Shown: in pieces, positions 12,289-24,719 of the stretch
Position numbering within the stretch: position 1 is the first letter of the stretch
Layout of the letters: each line of letters opens with the position of its first letter
Assembly (NCBI GenBank): GCA_037957365.1
Contig: JARHVA010002374.1
Coordinates: 1,424,501 to 1,488,500 of the forward strand
From: Torreya grandis
Taxonomy: Eukaryota; Streptophyta; Pinopsida; Cupressales; Taxaceae
Reading direction: 5' to 3'
DNA: 64,000 nucleotides
Made by a program: the position numbers and the translations under genes
The notes under the pieces: generated by a model
Database searches by the model: none
What the model saw: only the letters and a program-made list of their open reading frames with translations
Told to the model about the DNA's origin: nothing

Positions 12289-12310
12289 CGATGATGATGA
12301 TGATGATGAT
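12250..12310. repeat. (GAT)n microsatellite
   Basis: About twenty GAT triplets with a single C interruption, starting directly at the end of the second 188-bp copy. Open frames across it are artefacts of the repeat. Confidence 0.95.
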
Positions 12311-13079
12311 ATTAGGGTGATGATGATTGTTAGACATGTTAGTTGTTATATAGATGTTAAGTGTGATGGTTAGATTGATAGTTGAGTTTAGATGTTAGAT
12401 TTGGAGGACTAAGGAGATGATAGATGATTAGTTAGAGGATATATACATGATGATGAGTGTTTATTAGATGAGTGGATGGGTTTGATTGCCTTGATGATAA
12501 AGGATGAGGATAAAATATTGGACATAGAATGTTAGACATTATGATAGGTGATAGAGGATAGGAGAAATGATGAGTGTGTAGATGATCAAGCCATCATTAT
12601 TGTAATAAGGCTCATCATAGTCTAAGTACTAAGTTAAATATAACACTTGGAAGTATGCCCCATGATATATAGACCAAGGGGAAGTTGTGCCAAAGTGCAT
12701 GGGCAAATAATGAACTCTGCATCATTTAGGGCACCTAAAAGCATTATTATAGCTTTTTTATGCCATAATAGCATCATTGTTCATTGGATTATAGAAAAAA
12801 ATATATATGAAGCAAGACTAAAAAGAAACATAGATAAACATAAGACAATCATATATACACATAATAGACATACAAACAAGGAAAACAACATCGAGTAAAT
12901 GAGTAACACACATAAGTATTTACATCAAGATGCATTGTGTCTTGTTGATTGTCCTAATTAGAGTCAATGGGAGGATTGATTGGTTGATGAGTTGGATTAA
13001 AATAATCATGATGTGAAGTGAATGTAGATTAAGGATATGGGATTAGAAAAGGGTATAGATTTTAAATAGACTAGTGAGT

Positions 13080-13340
13080 TGTATTAGGATAAGGTTATGG
13101 ATAAGGACTTATGTGCAAAGACGAGGACATAGGACAAGACAAGATGACAAGATGATAAGGCATTTAAGAAAAGATGATAAGATGGCCAAGACATAAGACA
13201 ATGTATGATGACATGGATAACTTAAGACATAGAATAAGGTGATAGGATATGATGAAAATATTATAATATTGACTAAGACTTAGATAAGACAACAAAGATA
13301 CTTAGTACATAGGACAAGATGATAAATGATAGGATGACTA
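13080..13340. repeat. Purine-rich GACAAGATGATAAG-type degenerate repeat
   Basis: Repeated use of AGACAAGATGACAAGATGATAAG and ACATAGGACAAGATGA modules on the plus strand. It is part of a wider strand bias in 11000-17000, where the plus strand is strongly enriched in G and A and reads like expanded GATGA/GATAAG words. Confidence 0.6.
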
Positions 13341-14079
13341 AGGTATTTTTAGATTTTGTGTATTTTATATTTTTTAGGATTTTTTAAAATATTTCAATTT
13401 TTATATCTTTTTAGGATATGTATGTATACTATACAAATGGGGGTTACTAGCAAAAGGAATACCAATCCTATAAACCAAGATAAGGATGGATGGTACAATA
13501 AAAAGATGAGGGTAATGTTGAACATGGGATGAGGACCAAGGAAGAATGGAATACAAATGACCACATCATGAAAGAACTAGATGGTTAGTTTCTCAAGTAT
13601 CCATCATAGGATATGACAAGATGATTATAGAACATTTCCTAAGACACCTTCCATTCCTTTATAAATGTCAAGATTGGAAGAAAGGAGGGATATAATAGGA
13701 TGCATGATATGATGATAGATGATGGGAAAATATAATATATAGAGGGATAAGATAGACATGGAGGGGATTCACAAGGGATATTAATTGATTGGATTTTACC
13801 CCCAAATGTTGAGGTAAAATGAAAATAATAGATTATTTTACCATGACACTAGAAACTAGTTTTTATCATGGTACTTTCCCAATGCATCAGAAGATAAGTT
13901 TTCACCATTGGATGAATGAGTTTTTATTTTATTTTTTATTTAAATTTTATTGGATTTTTTTTTAATTTGATTTTTGACTTTTGGGCATCTCAAACTACTG
14001 GATATGGATATAAGATGCAAAAATATTAACACTTTCTATATATTTAGCCAACACCAGCTATGGAGCTATGTGATGCCAT

Positions 14080-16250
14080 GATTATGTTATCTATACTAGA
14101 TGTATTGATGTTTGCATGAACTTCATTGAATCTTGATTGAAACCCCTCCTAATATCTAGACTAGGTGTCTTTGACATCTCTATGACAGATAATGCTTCCC
14201 TAGTTTGTGAGGTGTGGAATTGATGGATTGAGGGTTTAGATGTGATGGAGTATAGGACTTGAATGGATGGTAGGATCATGAGAGGAAAATTTGATGGATG
14301 ATTTGGGATTAGGATTAGTAGTCACACACATCATTGGAGATGTTGGACATTCTTTATTTGATTGGTCCCATGTAATAAAAGACTATAAGAGATCTAAGAT
14401 GCTTTGACTTCATAGTTCACCTTTAAATTGATTATTTGAAGGATTATTAGCCATACTAATAGTGTTTTTAACATTATTTATATTTTCATACTTGATTATT
14501 TCTTTATTTCCCCTTGGTGCCTAAATTTGGGCTTCACCAAATGAGATTGATTTTTGACTTTGATGATCCTCTAGTGCTTGGCATTGAGCTTCACTAGGGA
14601 AAGATGCTTTTTGATTAGGCTGAAAATTTGAATTGTCTTGAATTTTATTTATGGAATTAAATATGATTTGATCATTATGATTGGATTTTTAAATATGTTC
14701 TTAGACCTCTAAATTTGTGTCACTTATTATATTACTTGGGAAAGAGTCCAACAATGTATGTTCCTATTCATCCCTATGGAAGGAGGTGATTAAATGATCA
14801 TTGATAAGAAGAAAGGGGTCTATGATGGATGGATGTGGGGGAGATGGTAGTATGAGGTTAATGATTGGTGATAGGGAATCATGATCCTCATATGGGTTTC
14901 TAAAAGACCTAGTTTCAACATCGAATAAAATCTCCTCAAGATCAACAAAAAGATCACTAGGACTAGCTGTAGTATATGCATCCAAAGTAGGATTAGATTC
15001 ATTTTGACTATATTTGATAGATAAAGCTTATAAAAACTTAGTTATGTATTTATCATCTTGATTAAGATCAAAAGATATGCATGGTGACTAATCATAATCT
15101 CAATTAGAAGTGTATTCAAAAGAGTATGCATAGTCATCATTTGTTGAAATATTTATGAGGGATGATGTTTATAATGAGGAATATGATTTAGATATTAGTG
15201 TAGAATAAGATCCCAAAGCAAATAACACTTGTATTGAATCTTATTTTAATGCTAACTTTTATGTACATGACTTGATTCTATGAATAGAAGATGTATTATC
15301 CATAAATGACCTCTCAACATGGGGTCCCTTAAATGATGGGTGAGAGGAAGATTATGGAGAGACAATGGATTCACCAAGGATAGGCCCATGAAAAAAGGAC
15401 TCATGAGGGAAGGGATGACTAGGATAATTGGGAATGGACTCATCTTCAATGGAATATTTTCAAATATGAGGGGACCATGGAATATGGAGGTGGTGTCTTG
15501 ACCTTGGTTTGGAAAGGGAAAGGCTTGATCATGATCAAGAATGGAATCTTAGCATTACCATTCTTGTTCACCCATGGATTTAAACTAATATAATTCATTC
15601 TCAATTTATATGTCACCATAATTTATGAGGTCTTCGATGTATTTTTGTAAATTATGACATCAATTAATGGTATGCCCCTAAGTTCAATGATATATTAGTA
15701 ATGGTCAGCTTTATACCAAGAAGGCTTAGGCTTGGTAGGATTAAGATGTCGTATGGGTGGATATACCATCATGTTAGTGGTGAAAATTTATTGGAAGAGG
15801 GATTATAAGGATATAAGAAAATACTTATAGGGGATATCTTCACTTCTTAATTTAGATGTGGAAACATTAGACTTTAGATCAGATGGTTGTTGAAATGATT
15901 GGGTGACTGAAGAGTTGGCTAAGATAGGATTCCATTTGCTAGTGTAAGAAGGGTTAGATGACTAAATATGATTGGTGGATGGAGGATTTAGATGGGACTC
16001 ACATGGATGGGTGTGGACTAGAGGTAATGTTGGATAGATAAGGTCAAAGTCCATAGGATGTGGAGTGTTCAGTTTAAGAACGTGTGAAAGGAGTACATCC
16101 TTTTTAGTGATGAGGCATTTCTAAATTATGGTATTAACCAAATCTATTTTGGATTCCATGGATTGAGATGGGATAAAATACAAATAATATGGTTCTTTGA
16201 CCCCAATCGATAGGTGTAGGGGATTGAACAAAAATATGAGAGGATGATGA
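14080..16250 (-). pseudogene. LTR-E gag-like long ORF, decayed
   Basis: A coherent minus-strand coding region of roughly 700 codons with scattered stops and at least two frameshifts. From about 15770 it reads PPIRHLNPTKPKPSWYKADHY, then after a shift YH, GHT, a Cys and LQKYIEDLINYGDI. This is the characteristic C-terminal Gag segment of Tat/Athila Ty3/gypsy elements. Downstream, from about 15450 to 14080, one frame continues as a Ser-, Asp- and Pro-rich, non-repetitive protein (SPSDLFVDLEEILFDVET near 14950; a stretch ending MASHSSIAGVG near 14050). That part matches no protease or polymerase I know. Gag identity rests on the motif; the function of the acidic tail is unknown. Confidence 0.6.
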
Positions 16251-19200
16251 TGGAATGTGTGGAACTAATTTGGACAAAATTCTTGATTTAGTGAAATTTA
16301 AAGTTTGACTAGATGTTTGATATGATGTGATGTTGGATGGGATAAAACAAGATCAAGTAGACTAAATTACGATGTGAGCTAGACTTTAATTATTTTGATT
16401 AGATTTGGATGGATGAGCTATGATACGATATAAGATTTAACAAAGGGGCTAGGCTAGCCTAATAGACTAACTTTGATTAGGGGTTGATTGGACGAAGAAT
16501 AGTTCAAGATCAAAATGATCAACTCAAGTAGTATGAGATGATTGGATTAATAGGATTGTGATTCTAATTCAAACTTTATTAGACACAAACAACCTAGTGA
16601 TGAGGACCCTAAAGAAGAGAGTTATTTTGCAATCATGGATGAGGATTAAAGTATGACTACAAACTTGACAAGAGGACTAATATAGATAAGGTGATGAATT
16701 GGGTTAGACTATGATTATGAATAGGTTGATGAGGTGACTAGGTAAAACAAGATCAAGACAACTGATTGATTATTGATAAAGTGGACTTAGGATAAGATGC
16801 AAATGACAAGATGGGATTAGGATATGTAGGTGATGGGGTTATGCCCAATGATTGGTGGATATAAATAGACTAGGATGGGCTTAAAATAAGAAGGTGATTG
16901 GAGATAAGATGAGACAATTAAAAGGATTTTCAAAGATAATATGTATAATAGGATGACAATAATGATGCACAAATGATATAATGATGAGATAAAGATATAT
17001 AAGATGACAATGCATGCAAAAGACATAAATAGGTGTGTATAGGTTTTTTTAAAAGGATAACTTGGCTCACAAACAACATGAGTCTATCATGACACTCACC
17101 AAATCAAGCAAAACACAAAACTAGGACTAATAAACTGATTTGGGTGTGTAACTCAATGACTGCACTATCTAACGACTTTAAGGGTGAGGCTATAGGCTAG
17201 TGACCCATTACAAAATATTCTAGACTCTCTCAACCCTATCTACACATGACATTCACTAGGGAGATGATACTCTAGAAGAAAGTCACCTATTATGGCTTAT
17301 GGTCCTATGCTAGCCTAAATAGACTTTTTAAGGGAGTCCCCAGTATACACTAGGTATGGTGAGGCCCAAGTTCATGTAGGGTGTTTTATAATGCTTGGTT
17401 TAGATAATTAACTCTTCCTTTTAAAAATGACATGTATGGGTTCAATCACTTAGCTTAATGATATTTGTCTCTAATATTTATACTCCATTAGAACATAAAG
17501 TGTGGATTAGTGGGTGGTGGTGAACTCCATGGTCATTATCCCTCGAGACTATGACAAGTGTGTGGGTGTCAATTCCATGTCACATTTCCCCTAGAAATGA
17601 AAAATGGGAGGGTTTGTTAATGATTTTTAATCCTCTAAGGATGAAAGGAAGAGAACATACATCACCGTAGTCCTTAGGTGATAGACAAGCAGACCAAAAA
17701 GAGATTAATTAATTGATTAATTAGATGTGAGATATATACAAGAATATTCAAGATATATACAAATTAATTTAGATAAGATGATTTAAATAAAGTGATTAAA
17801 ATGATTAAAAGTCTTAGACAAACAAAATAATTTTCAAGATGCCAAAATGTCATTGACATGTGGACTACAAGAAAATGATTAATAGTTTGATTGGTACTCA
17901 TGAAAGGTCAACCTATAAGACAAAGATGTTAGAAAAAATATATGACCTACAAGAGAAGATGTTATCAAGTCATAATTTCTTCTAGATTCACCCCTATAAG
18001 AAATAAAATGTTAGTCCAATAATCCTTAATAAAAACCACTAAAAAAATCATGATTTGGCTCTATAACTTCTTTGGGTGAGGGGGTTATGATGTGGAGGTC
18101 TAGGGATAGCATCCCCTAACATGGTCAAGGGGCAGTGCCCCTTATAGGGTCAATGGATAGATCCCTTTTTAGGGTCTGGGGGCAGTATTTTTTGTTGTGG
18201 TATAGGTTAGGGTTGAGGGGTAGTACCCCCGATGCCAAACATAATTTGGGCCTTCCAAGATGCTCAAAATGACTCAAAATTCATCAAAAGTAACTCTAAA
18301 AATGCACTAAAAAAGGACAATTTCAAAGGCAAAATGGAAAATAAAATAAAATTATAAAAGGCAAAACTATAGATACACAATCATTGGCTTCAAAATCACT
18401 TATAGAGAATACAATATTGCTAATTTTCTGCAATATCATGACTACAAAGTTGAAATTTTATTGAAAATATTTAACCACTAATGGGTTCTGTGAACATGTG
18501 AAAACCCATAAATTTTAAGGTGATATCATGATTTTTATTACGAAATTGCAATTTTGTGATCAATGATTTGTATTATGAAAAGGAAATAGAGATTTCAGAT
18601 TTAAGATTATTTATAAAATCAACATGATTAAAAATCAAGATGATATGGTATTTATAAAATAGTAGAAGTATATTCAAGGCCTAGTAAAACTAATAAAAAT
18701 ATATTATGGTCTTGTGATTTCACAATAGGTGGTTGAGAGGGGGTTTAAAGATGTTTTTGAGTTGATATAGGATAATTTTACCCTCATTTCCTACAAATAG
18801 ACACAAAAAACCAAGTGATTTAGTCAAACTCACTAGAAAAATTAGATATAAACACAAAATTTCTTATTTAGGGGTGATATCATTATTTTTGAGACAAAAA
18901 TGTAATTGTAGATCTACGATATTATAGTAGGCGAGGAAGGGATTTTTGGTCTGGATATTTGATGATGATGTGAGCATATCTTCTCTATTCCTACAAATAG
19001 ATGACACTCAGGAAAAGATACAAAATGAATTAGAGACCATAGTCAACAATTTTAGATGATAGTTTTTATTCTAGAATCAAAATCACAACTTTACAGGACA
19101 ATATCACTTCTTTCAAGGCAAAACTATGACTGTGTTTTAGTGGTTTTGCTTAGCATGAAAGGACTTTCAGTTTTAAGATTGATAATTTTAAAACTTATCT

Positions 19201-19609
19201 TGACAATCAAATGGTTAGGCTAGTCACATATAAATATCAAAAACTTATACAAAAACTAATTCAAATACCTTAAGCCTGCTTAATACAAAGTCATAACTAT
19301 AGTGAAAAAACTATGACTTTAAGGACAATACTGTAATTTGTGAATCTATAGTTTTATGAAAGGAAGACAACCTAAAAGAGGGTGTTAGCCACTATAATTT
19401 TAAGGTTTTGAAGTTAATGCAAAACCAAAACTCTCAATGATAAAATCATGATTATGAATCAGTGATTTTGCAAAGCAAAATTGCATTCACTTAGGTGTGA
19501 TAATTTGGATAAATCTAACACTTGTTCTCCACCTAGTCCACCTTCGAAGTGATAAAAAATGATTCTAACAAGAAATATGGTTGGATTAAAGGGTATATCC
19601 CACTATAGT
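16250..19609 (-). other. LTR-E leader region
   Basis: About 3.3 kb between the 5' LTR and the gag-like ORF, reading on the minus strand. No coding region supported. The part left of ~17030 shares the GA-rich plus-strand bias. The right part is ordinary AT-rich sequence with a G/C-cluster segment at 18090-18230. Confidence 0.5.
18120..18232. repeat. G-cluster segment with two 13-bp palindromes
   Basis: Contains GGGGCAGTGCCCC (18129-18141) and GGGGTAGTACCCC (18217-18229), both perfect inverted repeats around a central G, with a broken third copy (GGGGGCAGTATTTT) between them. These stand out as GC-rich hairpins in AT-rich sequence. Confidence 0.8.
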
Positions 19610-20491
19610 TGTCGAAATGTAGATGAAATTTTCATCTAAATGGATTTGATTATGTTATTACATTAAAACACCCAAAATGTCAATCCACCAATTAAGATCT
19701 AGTGCCATAAGGATAAAATAGATGAATGAATATTCAAAGAAACACTCTAATCCTAAAGTTAATTACTCCAAACCAATATTGAACAATAAAAATATGAAAG
19801 GATTAAAGATGAATATTTTCTTACAATAGACTCAAATTTGTAGCATTATGATAGCTTGATTCATTGACTTAGATGATAACATGGACTAGTTGATCATAGA
19901 TTTGACATAGAGATTGAAGTTAGTTTCAATGGAGGATTGATTTGTATAAATAGTGCATGGAGGGAATATCTATGTCTCATGTTAAAATTTGAGCCATCAA
20001 GATCAAGGGTAGAAGCATTTCCAAGGAATTAAAAATTCCTTGGAAGCCTGTAGAGTAGAGGCTTATAGAGAAGAAGGGCCAAGTTAGAGAGAATTATAGA
20101 ATTAGAGGATTATAGAATCCTCTTAGGGACTAATTATGATTAGTAGGGGATTATGATAGGGATTGGGTAGGTGATTAGGGATTAGGGGTGTAGGAGAGTC
20201 TAAGAATAGGATAGGATAGGTGGTTAGGTCAGTCATATGAATTTTAAATTCCCAAATAATGGATAAGTGGGATTAAGATAAAATTAATAAATGATTAAAG
20301 GAATTAATAGATTGGTAGGGATGATGTAAGGTTAGTGAATGATAAATAATTAATGGGGGATATTAGATAAATGATTATAGGGGGTGATATTAGGATGGAA
20401 TTAGAGGGGATAAATAGGATAAACAAAATTAGTGTCGATTAATATTAATATTAGTGACGATAAATGAAGCAAATGAGTCTAGGTGTATACA
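19610..20491 (-). repeat. LTR-E 5' LTR
   Basis: Right LTR, 882 bp, with TGTATACACC and TTCGACA at its two minus-strand ends. Pairs with 10147-11030. A TATA-like TGTATAAATAG occurs on the plus strand in both LTRs, but the coding direction suggests it is not the element's promoter. Confidence 0.85.
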
Positions 20492-21133
20492 CATAAATAT
20501 ATTATAGATTGTCCTTCTTATTAACATTCATAGACCTTTTCAATGGTGTTCGATAAAAAAATTAGGTAGAAAATATTAGCTTACTATTTCTAGATGTATT
20601 GACCTCACAAACTCTCATCTCTATTTTTGTTCCTACAAGTTACTTCAAAAATAGTTTATTTTTTGAAAAATCATAGAACTATCAAAAGTAACTAGGCACA
20701 TGAATTTTCATAAGATTTTTGTAAACATAACAAACATAATTTATGCCCTTCATTAACATTGGTTCTGTATTCTTCTTTCTTGTGATGTTTCAAAGATGTT
20801 AATGGCATCAAACTCACAATTAGAATTTTCTCGCATCTATTTTAAATTTTATTGTATGCTTCATATTTATTTCCAACTTGCATTTTGATTGTTTTTGAGT
20901 GAGTGTTATTTTTTTAAAATGTGGGTTAATTATTTAGTAATTTTTTAAGTTTATTAAAACATCATTTGCATTTTCTAACATTTAACTTAGAAAATCTCTA
21001 ACTCAAGAGTTGCTTGATATTTTTGTGCTTTAGGTAGTATCAAGGATTCATTTTAACAACTAGGAATACTTTTAATTTTTTATTGCAAGTTAGGGTTTCA
21101 ATATGGGTATGAGAAATTTTATAATAATAAATG
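20492..21133. other. Spacer between LTR-E and Copia-B
   Basis: AT-rich, no coding region or repeat recognised. Confidence 0.5.
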
Positions 21134-21138
21134 GTGAG
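21134..21138. repeat. Copia-B target-site duplication (left)
   Basis: GTGAG immediately before the left LTR. The identical five bases follow the right LTR at 26520-26524. Confidence 0.9.
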
Positions 21139-21410
21139 TGTAAGCATAATTATGTATTTACCTTGGGTTATTGACTAAGGTAATAGATCTAATGGTTAGT
21201 TTCCTTAACCACTTGGGTTAAGACATTAGTCTATTTTATCATGCTTAGCTATTTCATGCTAGCCAAAATTGGTTGTTTTATCCACCCTTTTCATGTTTCT
21301 CAGATGGTTCATTTCTTTGTTTATTTAATATCCCTTCTTGTATGGTTCATATAATGTGTGTTTTGTAATATAATCTCATTTTCTTTTCAATCTATGTGCT
21401 CAATCTAATA
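21139..21410 (+). repeat. Copia-B 5' LTR
   Basis: Begins TGTAAGCATAATTATGTATT and ends CTAATA, directly followed by TGGTAT. Matches 26251-26519 along its length. Confidence 0.93.
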
Positions 21411-21424
21411 TGGTATTCAACACC
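21411..21424 (+). other. Copia-B primer binding site remnant
   Basis: TGGTAT directly abuts the LTR, as in an initiator-Met tRNA primer site. The following bases (TCAACACC) no longer match the tRNA end, so the site has decayed. Confidence 0.6.
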
Positions 21425-22299
21425 CATGGTTCATAGAGCCTGAGTGGAGGTTTGTGGAAGCTAGAGAGGTCAGTGTCTAAATAGGGAGGAGCTTCATGCA
21501 CCCAATGGAGAGCCAGAGGAGATAAAATTATGTAATCTCAACTAGAAGATAATAAAACTATTTGGGAGGATAAAAAAATTGAATAAGATTGAAAAGAGGT
21601 CAGAGGGATCAATTTTAAAATATTTGAGGCCTTTGTTTAATTTTTATGGGCTAGTCATACAGTATACGATGTTGTACAGTTTAGGGGAGAAGATAAAATT
21701 CAAATATTGATCTTTTTCAGTGAAATAAAGGTCTAAAATGCAAGTTAAATCTTAACTTGAACATTGGTGCAGACGGTTTCTAATTTGGCTAAGAAACAAG
21801 CTCAAAATTTGTGCCTAAAGTTTCATAGTTAGGGCAATTTTCTAATTCACTGATTATTTTCATGAGTTTATTTACATAAAGTTTTATTATTTCAATTATT
21901 TTTAATTTTTTAATTGAAATAAATCAAAACTTTACCCAATAGGGGTTATTAGGGACCTACCACTGATTATTAATCATGGAAACATTTGGAAAGTTAAAAT
22001 TTTCATCATTTTCTAGGTTTTTTTATTTGGATGTGGATAGAGAGAATTTTTTAAATCAGAGTTGTAGGTTTCCCAATTTAATTATTTTAGTGAAAAAAAA
22101 TTTGAGACCTTGCAAACGGTATTGATTTTGTTGTTAAAAATTGGCAAAATTTTTCAGAGTCAATATAAAATCCATGTGTAGAAGGAATTTTTATAAAATT
22201 CATTATAGTTTTTATAATTTAATAATTTTTATGAAAAACTAGGTCAAATGGCTAGTATTTAACACATATTACTACTATAATCTCATAAATTGATAGGTA

Positions 22300-23100
22300 A
22301 GCACTTCAGTTTGTGGAGTCACAAGGTTTTGACTATATGAGAATATCAGAACCTTGATCAAATAGTGCTCGGTAAAGAGCAAAGGCCTACCACTAGTTAT
22401 GATGACTATGATAAATGTCATCATAAGGCTCTTATGTTGTCAAAACTGTCATTAGTAGATAATATAATCTTAGAGGTCAAAAATATGATTACTACATCAT
22501 CTTTGTGGACTAATCTTACTTTTAAATACTAGGCTTCTAAAGTTGGTAGGTTATTGTATTTGAAGAATTTTTTATTTTTTACTAAGATGCAGGAAGGTGG
22601 CTCCATTTTTGAGTTTTATTGTAGATCAAGGACATTAGTGATCATTTGAAGGCTATGCAAAATCCTATTGATGAGCAAGATTTGATTGCTCTAGTTATGC
22701 AAAATATGCCACCTTCATTTGAGTCATTTTTGGAGTCCTTGTACATGATTTTTGAGACACAGGCTTTGGAGTTTGAAAAGTTGTCCACATTGCTATTACA
22801 GAAGGAGAGCCAATAGGAGCAGGCAGTGTTGTCTACATCTACTTCTATATAGAGTGCATTCTTCATCAATGGAAAGGGTAAGTAGTTTGGTAAAAATACT
22901 AGATATTCTATAGAAAATTCACAAGTGGTTCTAATAAAATATCTAAGTGGAAATGTTTTTACTATAAGCAACCTAGTCACCTTAAGAAAGATTGCAGGAA
23001 AAGACAACAAGATATCACTAACCTTAGAAAGAAATATCATCATGCAAATGTAGATGAAGGTGAAGGTGAGGATACATCTCTTGATTATTCTTTCATGGCT
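22300..23100 (+). pseudogene. Copia-B gag remnant
   Basis: Capsid region of Copia-B. Visible blocks are VGRLLYLKNFLFFTKMQEGG (near 22540), then, after a frameshift near 22630, DHLKAMQNPIDEQDLI and MPPSFESFLESL with LEFEKLSTLLLQKE. The zinc knuckle at 22954-22995 reads CFYYKQPSHLKKDC: the second Cys of C-x2-C-x4-H-x4-C is Tyr. This matches the retrotransposon Gag family common in plant copia elements. Premature stops follow. A 161-codon open frame on the opposite strand here is antisense shadow. Confidence 0.8.
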
Positions 23101-24330
23101 TAAAGTGGTAATTATGTGGTGGATCAATCTTGGTACATTGATTTAGGGTCATCTCACCATTATACATGCCATCAGGATTGGTACGTGGATTTTGTTGAAA
23201 ATGACAGTAGTAATGAATCTATATCTTTAGGAGATGGTAGAACTCATTTTGTGAAGGGATATGGTAATATTTAGATCAATTTTAATGGTACAGTATGATA
23301 TACATTTAAGAATGCTAGGTATGTTCCTGATATGAAAAAAAATCTACTTTTAATTAGTGAGATAACTTCAAAAAATTATTTTGTTATAAAGTTTCAAGAA
23401 TAACAATGTTTAGTCACTAACAGAGATAACTAGATTATTGTTATTGGGATTAGTGAGAAAGGCTTGTATAAGCTTTTATATCTATACAGGGTAAAGGAAA
23501 GTGCACTTGCAGTGGTTGATAATGCAAATACACTATGGCATGAAAGGTATGGGCATTTGAATTTCCAGTATTTGATTACATTAAGCAAGACTGTGATGAT
23601 TAAGGGGATTCCTCATATTCAAGATAGTCATCATGTATGGTACTATATGTCAGTTAGGGAAGTAAGTTAGACATTCATTTGATGTTGATAAAGCTTTAAG
23701 AGCTAAAGGAGTATTGGATTTGGTACATGAAGATTTGCATGGTCTAATGCAGACACCTACCCCTTCTAGAGCCCATTATTTTTTTTATTGGTTGATGACT
23801 TCTCTATGAAAAAGTTGGTATACTTTCTAGTGAAGAAATGTGATTATTTTTCTAACTTCCTTACTTGAAAAGCTATGGTTAAAAAATAGGCAAGATGGTC
23901 AGTGAAATCTCTTAAAATAGATAATGGGGTTGAGTTCATATCAAAATATTTTAAGGATTTGTGTGCCACTAAAAGCATACATAAACAGTACACTACCCCT
24001 TGCACTCTGTAGCAAAATGGATTTATGGAAAGGTGATATAAGACGGTGATGGACATGGCTCATTGTATGTCCAAAGTAGAAATGTCACATATAGATATTG
24101 GGTAAAAGTAGTAAATATGGTAGTGTATATCCTCAATAGAAGTCCTATAAAAGCATTGGATAATATGACTCCAGAGGAGGCTTGGTCAGGTCAAACTCCA
24201 GATGTAAATGCTTTCCAAATTTTTGGTTGTGTAGCTTTTACATTTATTCTTAGTCAAAAGAGAAGTAATTTGGATGCAAAAAGAAAAGCATACATGTTTT
24301 TTGGGTATAGTGAGTAGGCAAAGGCCTATG
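23101..24330 (+). pseudogene. Copia-B protease and integrase
   Basis: The protease active site at 23131-23160 reads WYIDLGSSHH: the Asp is kept, but the Ser of D-S-G is Leu. The pre-integrase segment (23464-23670) contains LWHERYGHLNFQYL, with both His present but the CxxC pair replaced. The integrase core follows with WLDDFS, KIDNGVEF, and a tail (24063-24317) with VVYILNRSPIKAL, EEAWSGQTPDV and FQIFGCVAF. Each block is interrupted by stops or shifts. The region would have processed the polyprotein and integrated the cDNA. Confidence 0.85.
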
Positions 24331-24719
24331 AAATTCTTGATGTTTCTACTAACAAAGTTTTGGTAAATAGAGATGTCATAGCGAATGAATAGATGCCATA
24401 CTTCATAGCAACTGGTACAATTTTAGATATTGAGTCATTGTTTTCTTCTAATGATTATGTTATAAGTTGTGATGTGAAAGTTGAGTAGGAATCTATTTCA
24501 TCAGTGGAAACACATTCTAGGGAGGGAAATGTTGTTGATCATTGTGAGGTTCCAACAGAACAACCAAAGAAGTGAAAGTGGTATATGGAAGCATTAAAGA
24601 AAGGATACTTGCCACAAGGTGTGGAAGGAAGAAGATTGAGATTAGGAAAATAGTTTGGTAATAGAGGTGAGAATGACAATTTTAATCTAACAACTGATGT
24701 TTAACATGTATTTAAGCCT

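Larger units (their letters stand above)
10147..20491 (-). mobile_element. LTR-E: 10.3-kb Ty3/gypsy-type non-autonomous LTR element
   Basis: Direct repeats of ~884 and 882 bp enclose 8.6 kb. The one recognisable protein segment, a Tat/Athila-like Gag zinc-knuckle motif at about 15624-15692, is on the minus strand, which sets the orientation. On that strand the LTR runs from TGTATACACC to TTCGACA, and TGGGATATACCC follows 8 bases later as a possible primer site. I find no protease, reverse transcriptase or integrase anywhere inside, so it would have relied on enzymes from another element. The long leader, gag-like ORF and long repeat-rich tail make up the interior. The left LTR terminus is degraded and no target duplication is convincing. 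Confidence 0.75.

Noticed and set aside
11870..12310. CRISPR array
   Set aside because: One tandem pair without spacers and a microsatellite in plant DNA. No array structure.
14820..15449. Hydrophobic small proteins on the minus strand of LTR-E
   Set aside because: They are out-of-frame readings of the pyrimidine-rich gag-like ORF. The acidic frame is the coherent one.
22642..23127. 161-codon open frame on the minus strand
   Set aside because: It lies exactly antisense to the Copia-B Gag and zinc-knuckle region, whose plus-strand motifs are clear. No family features of its own.
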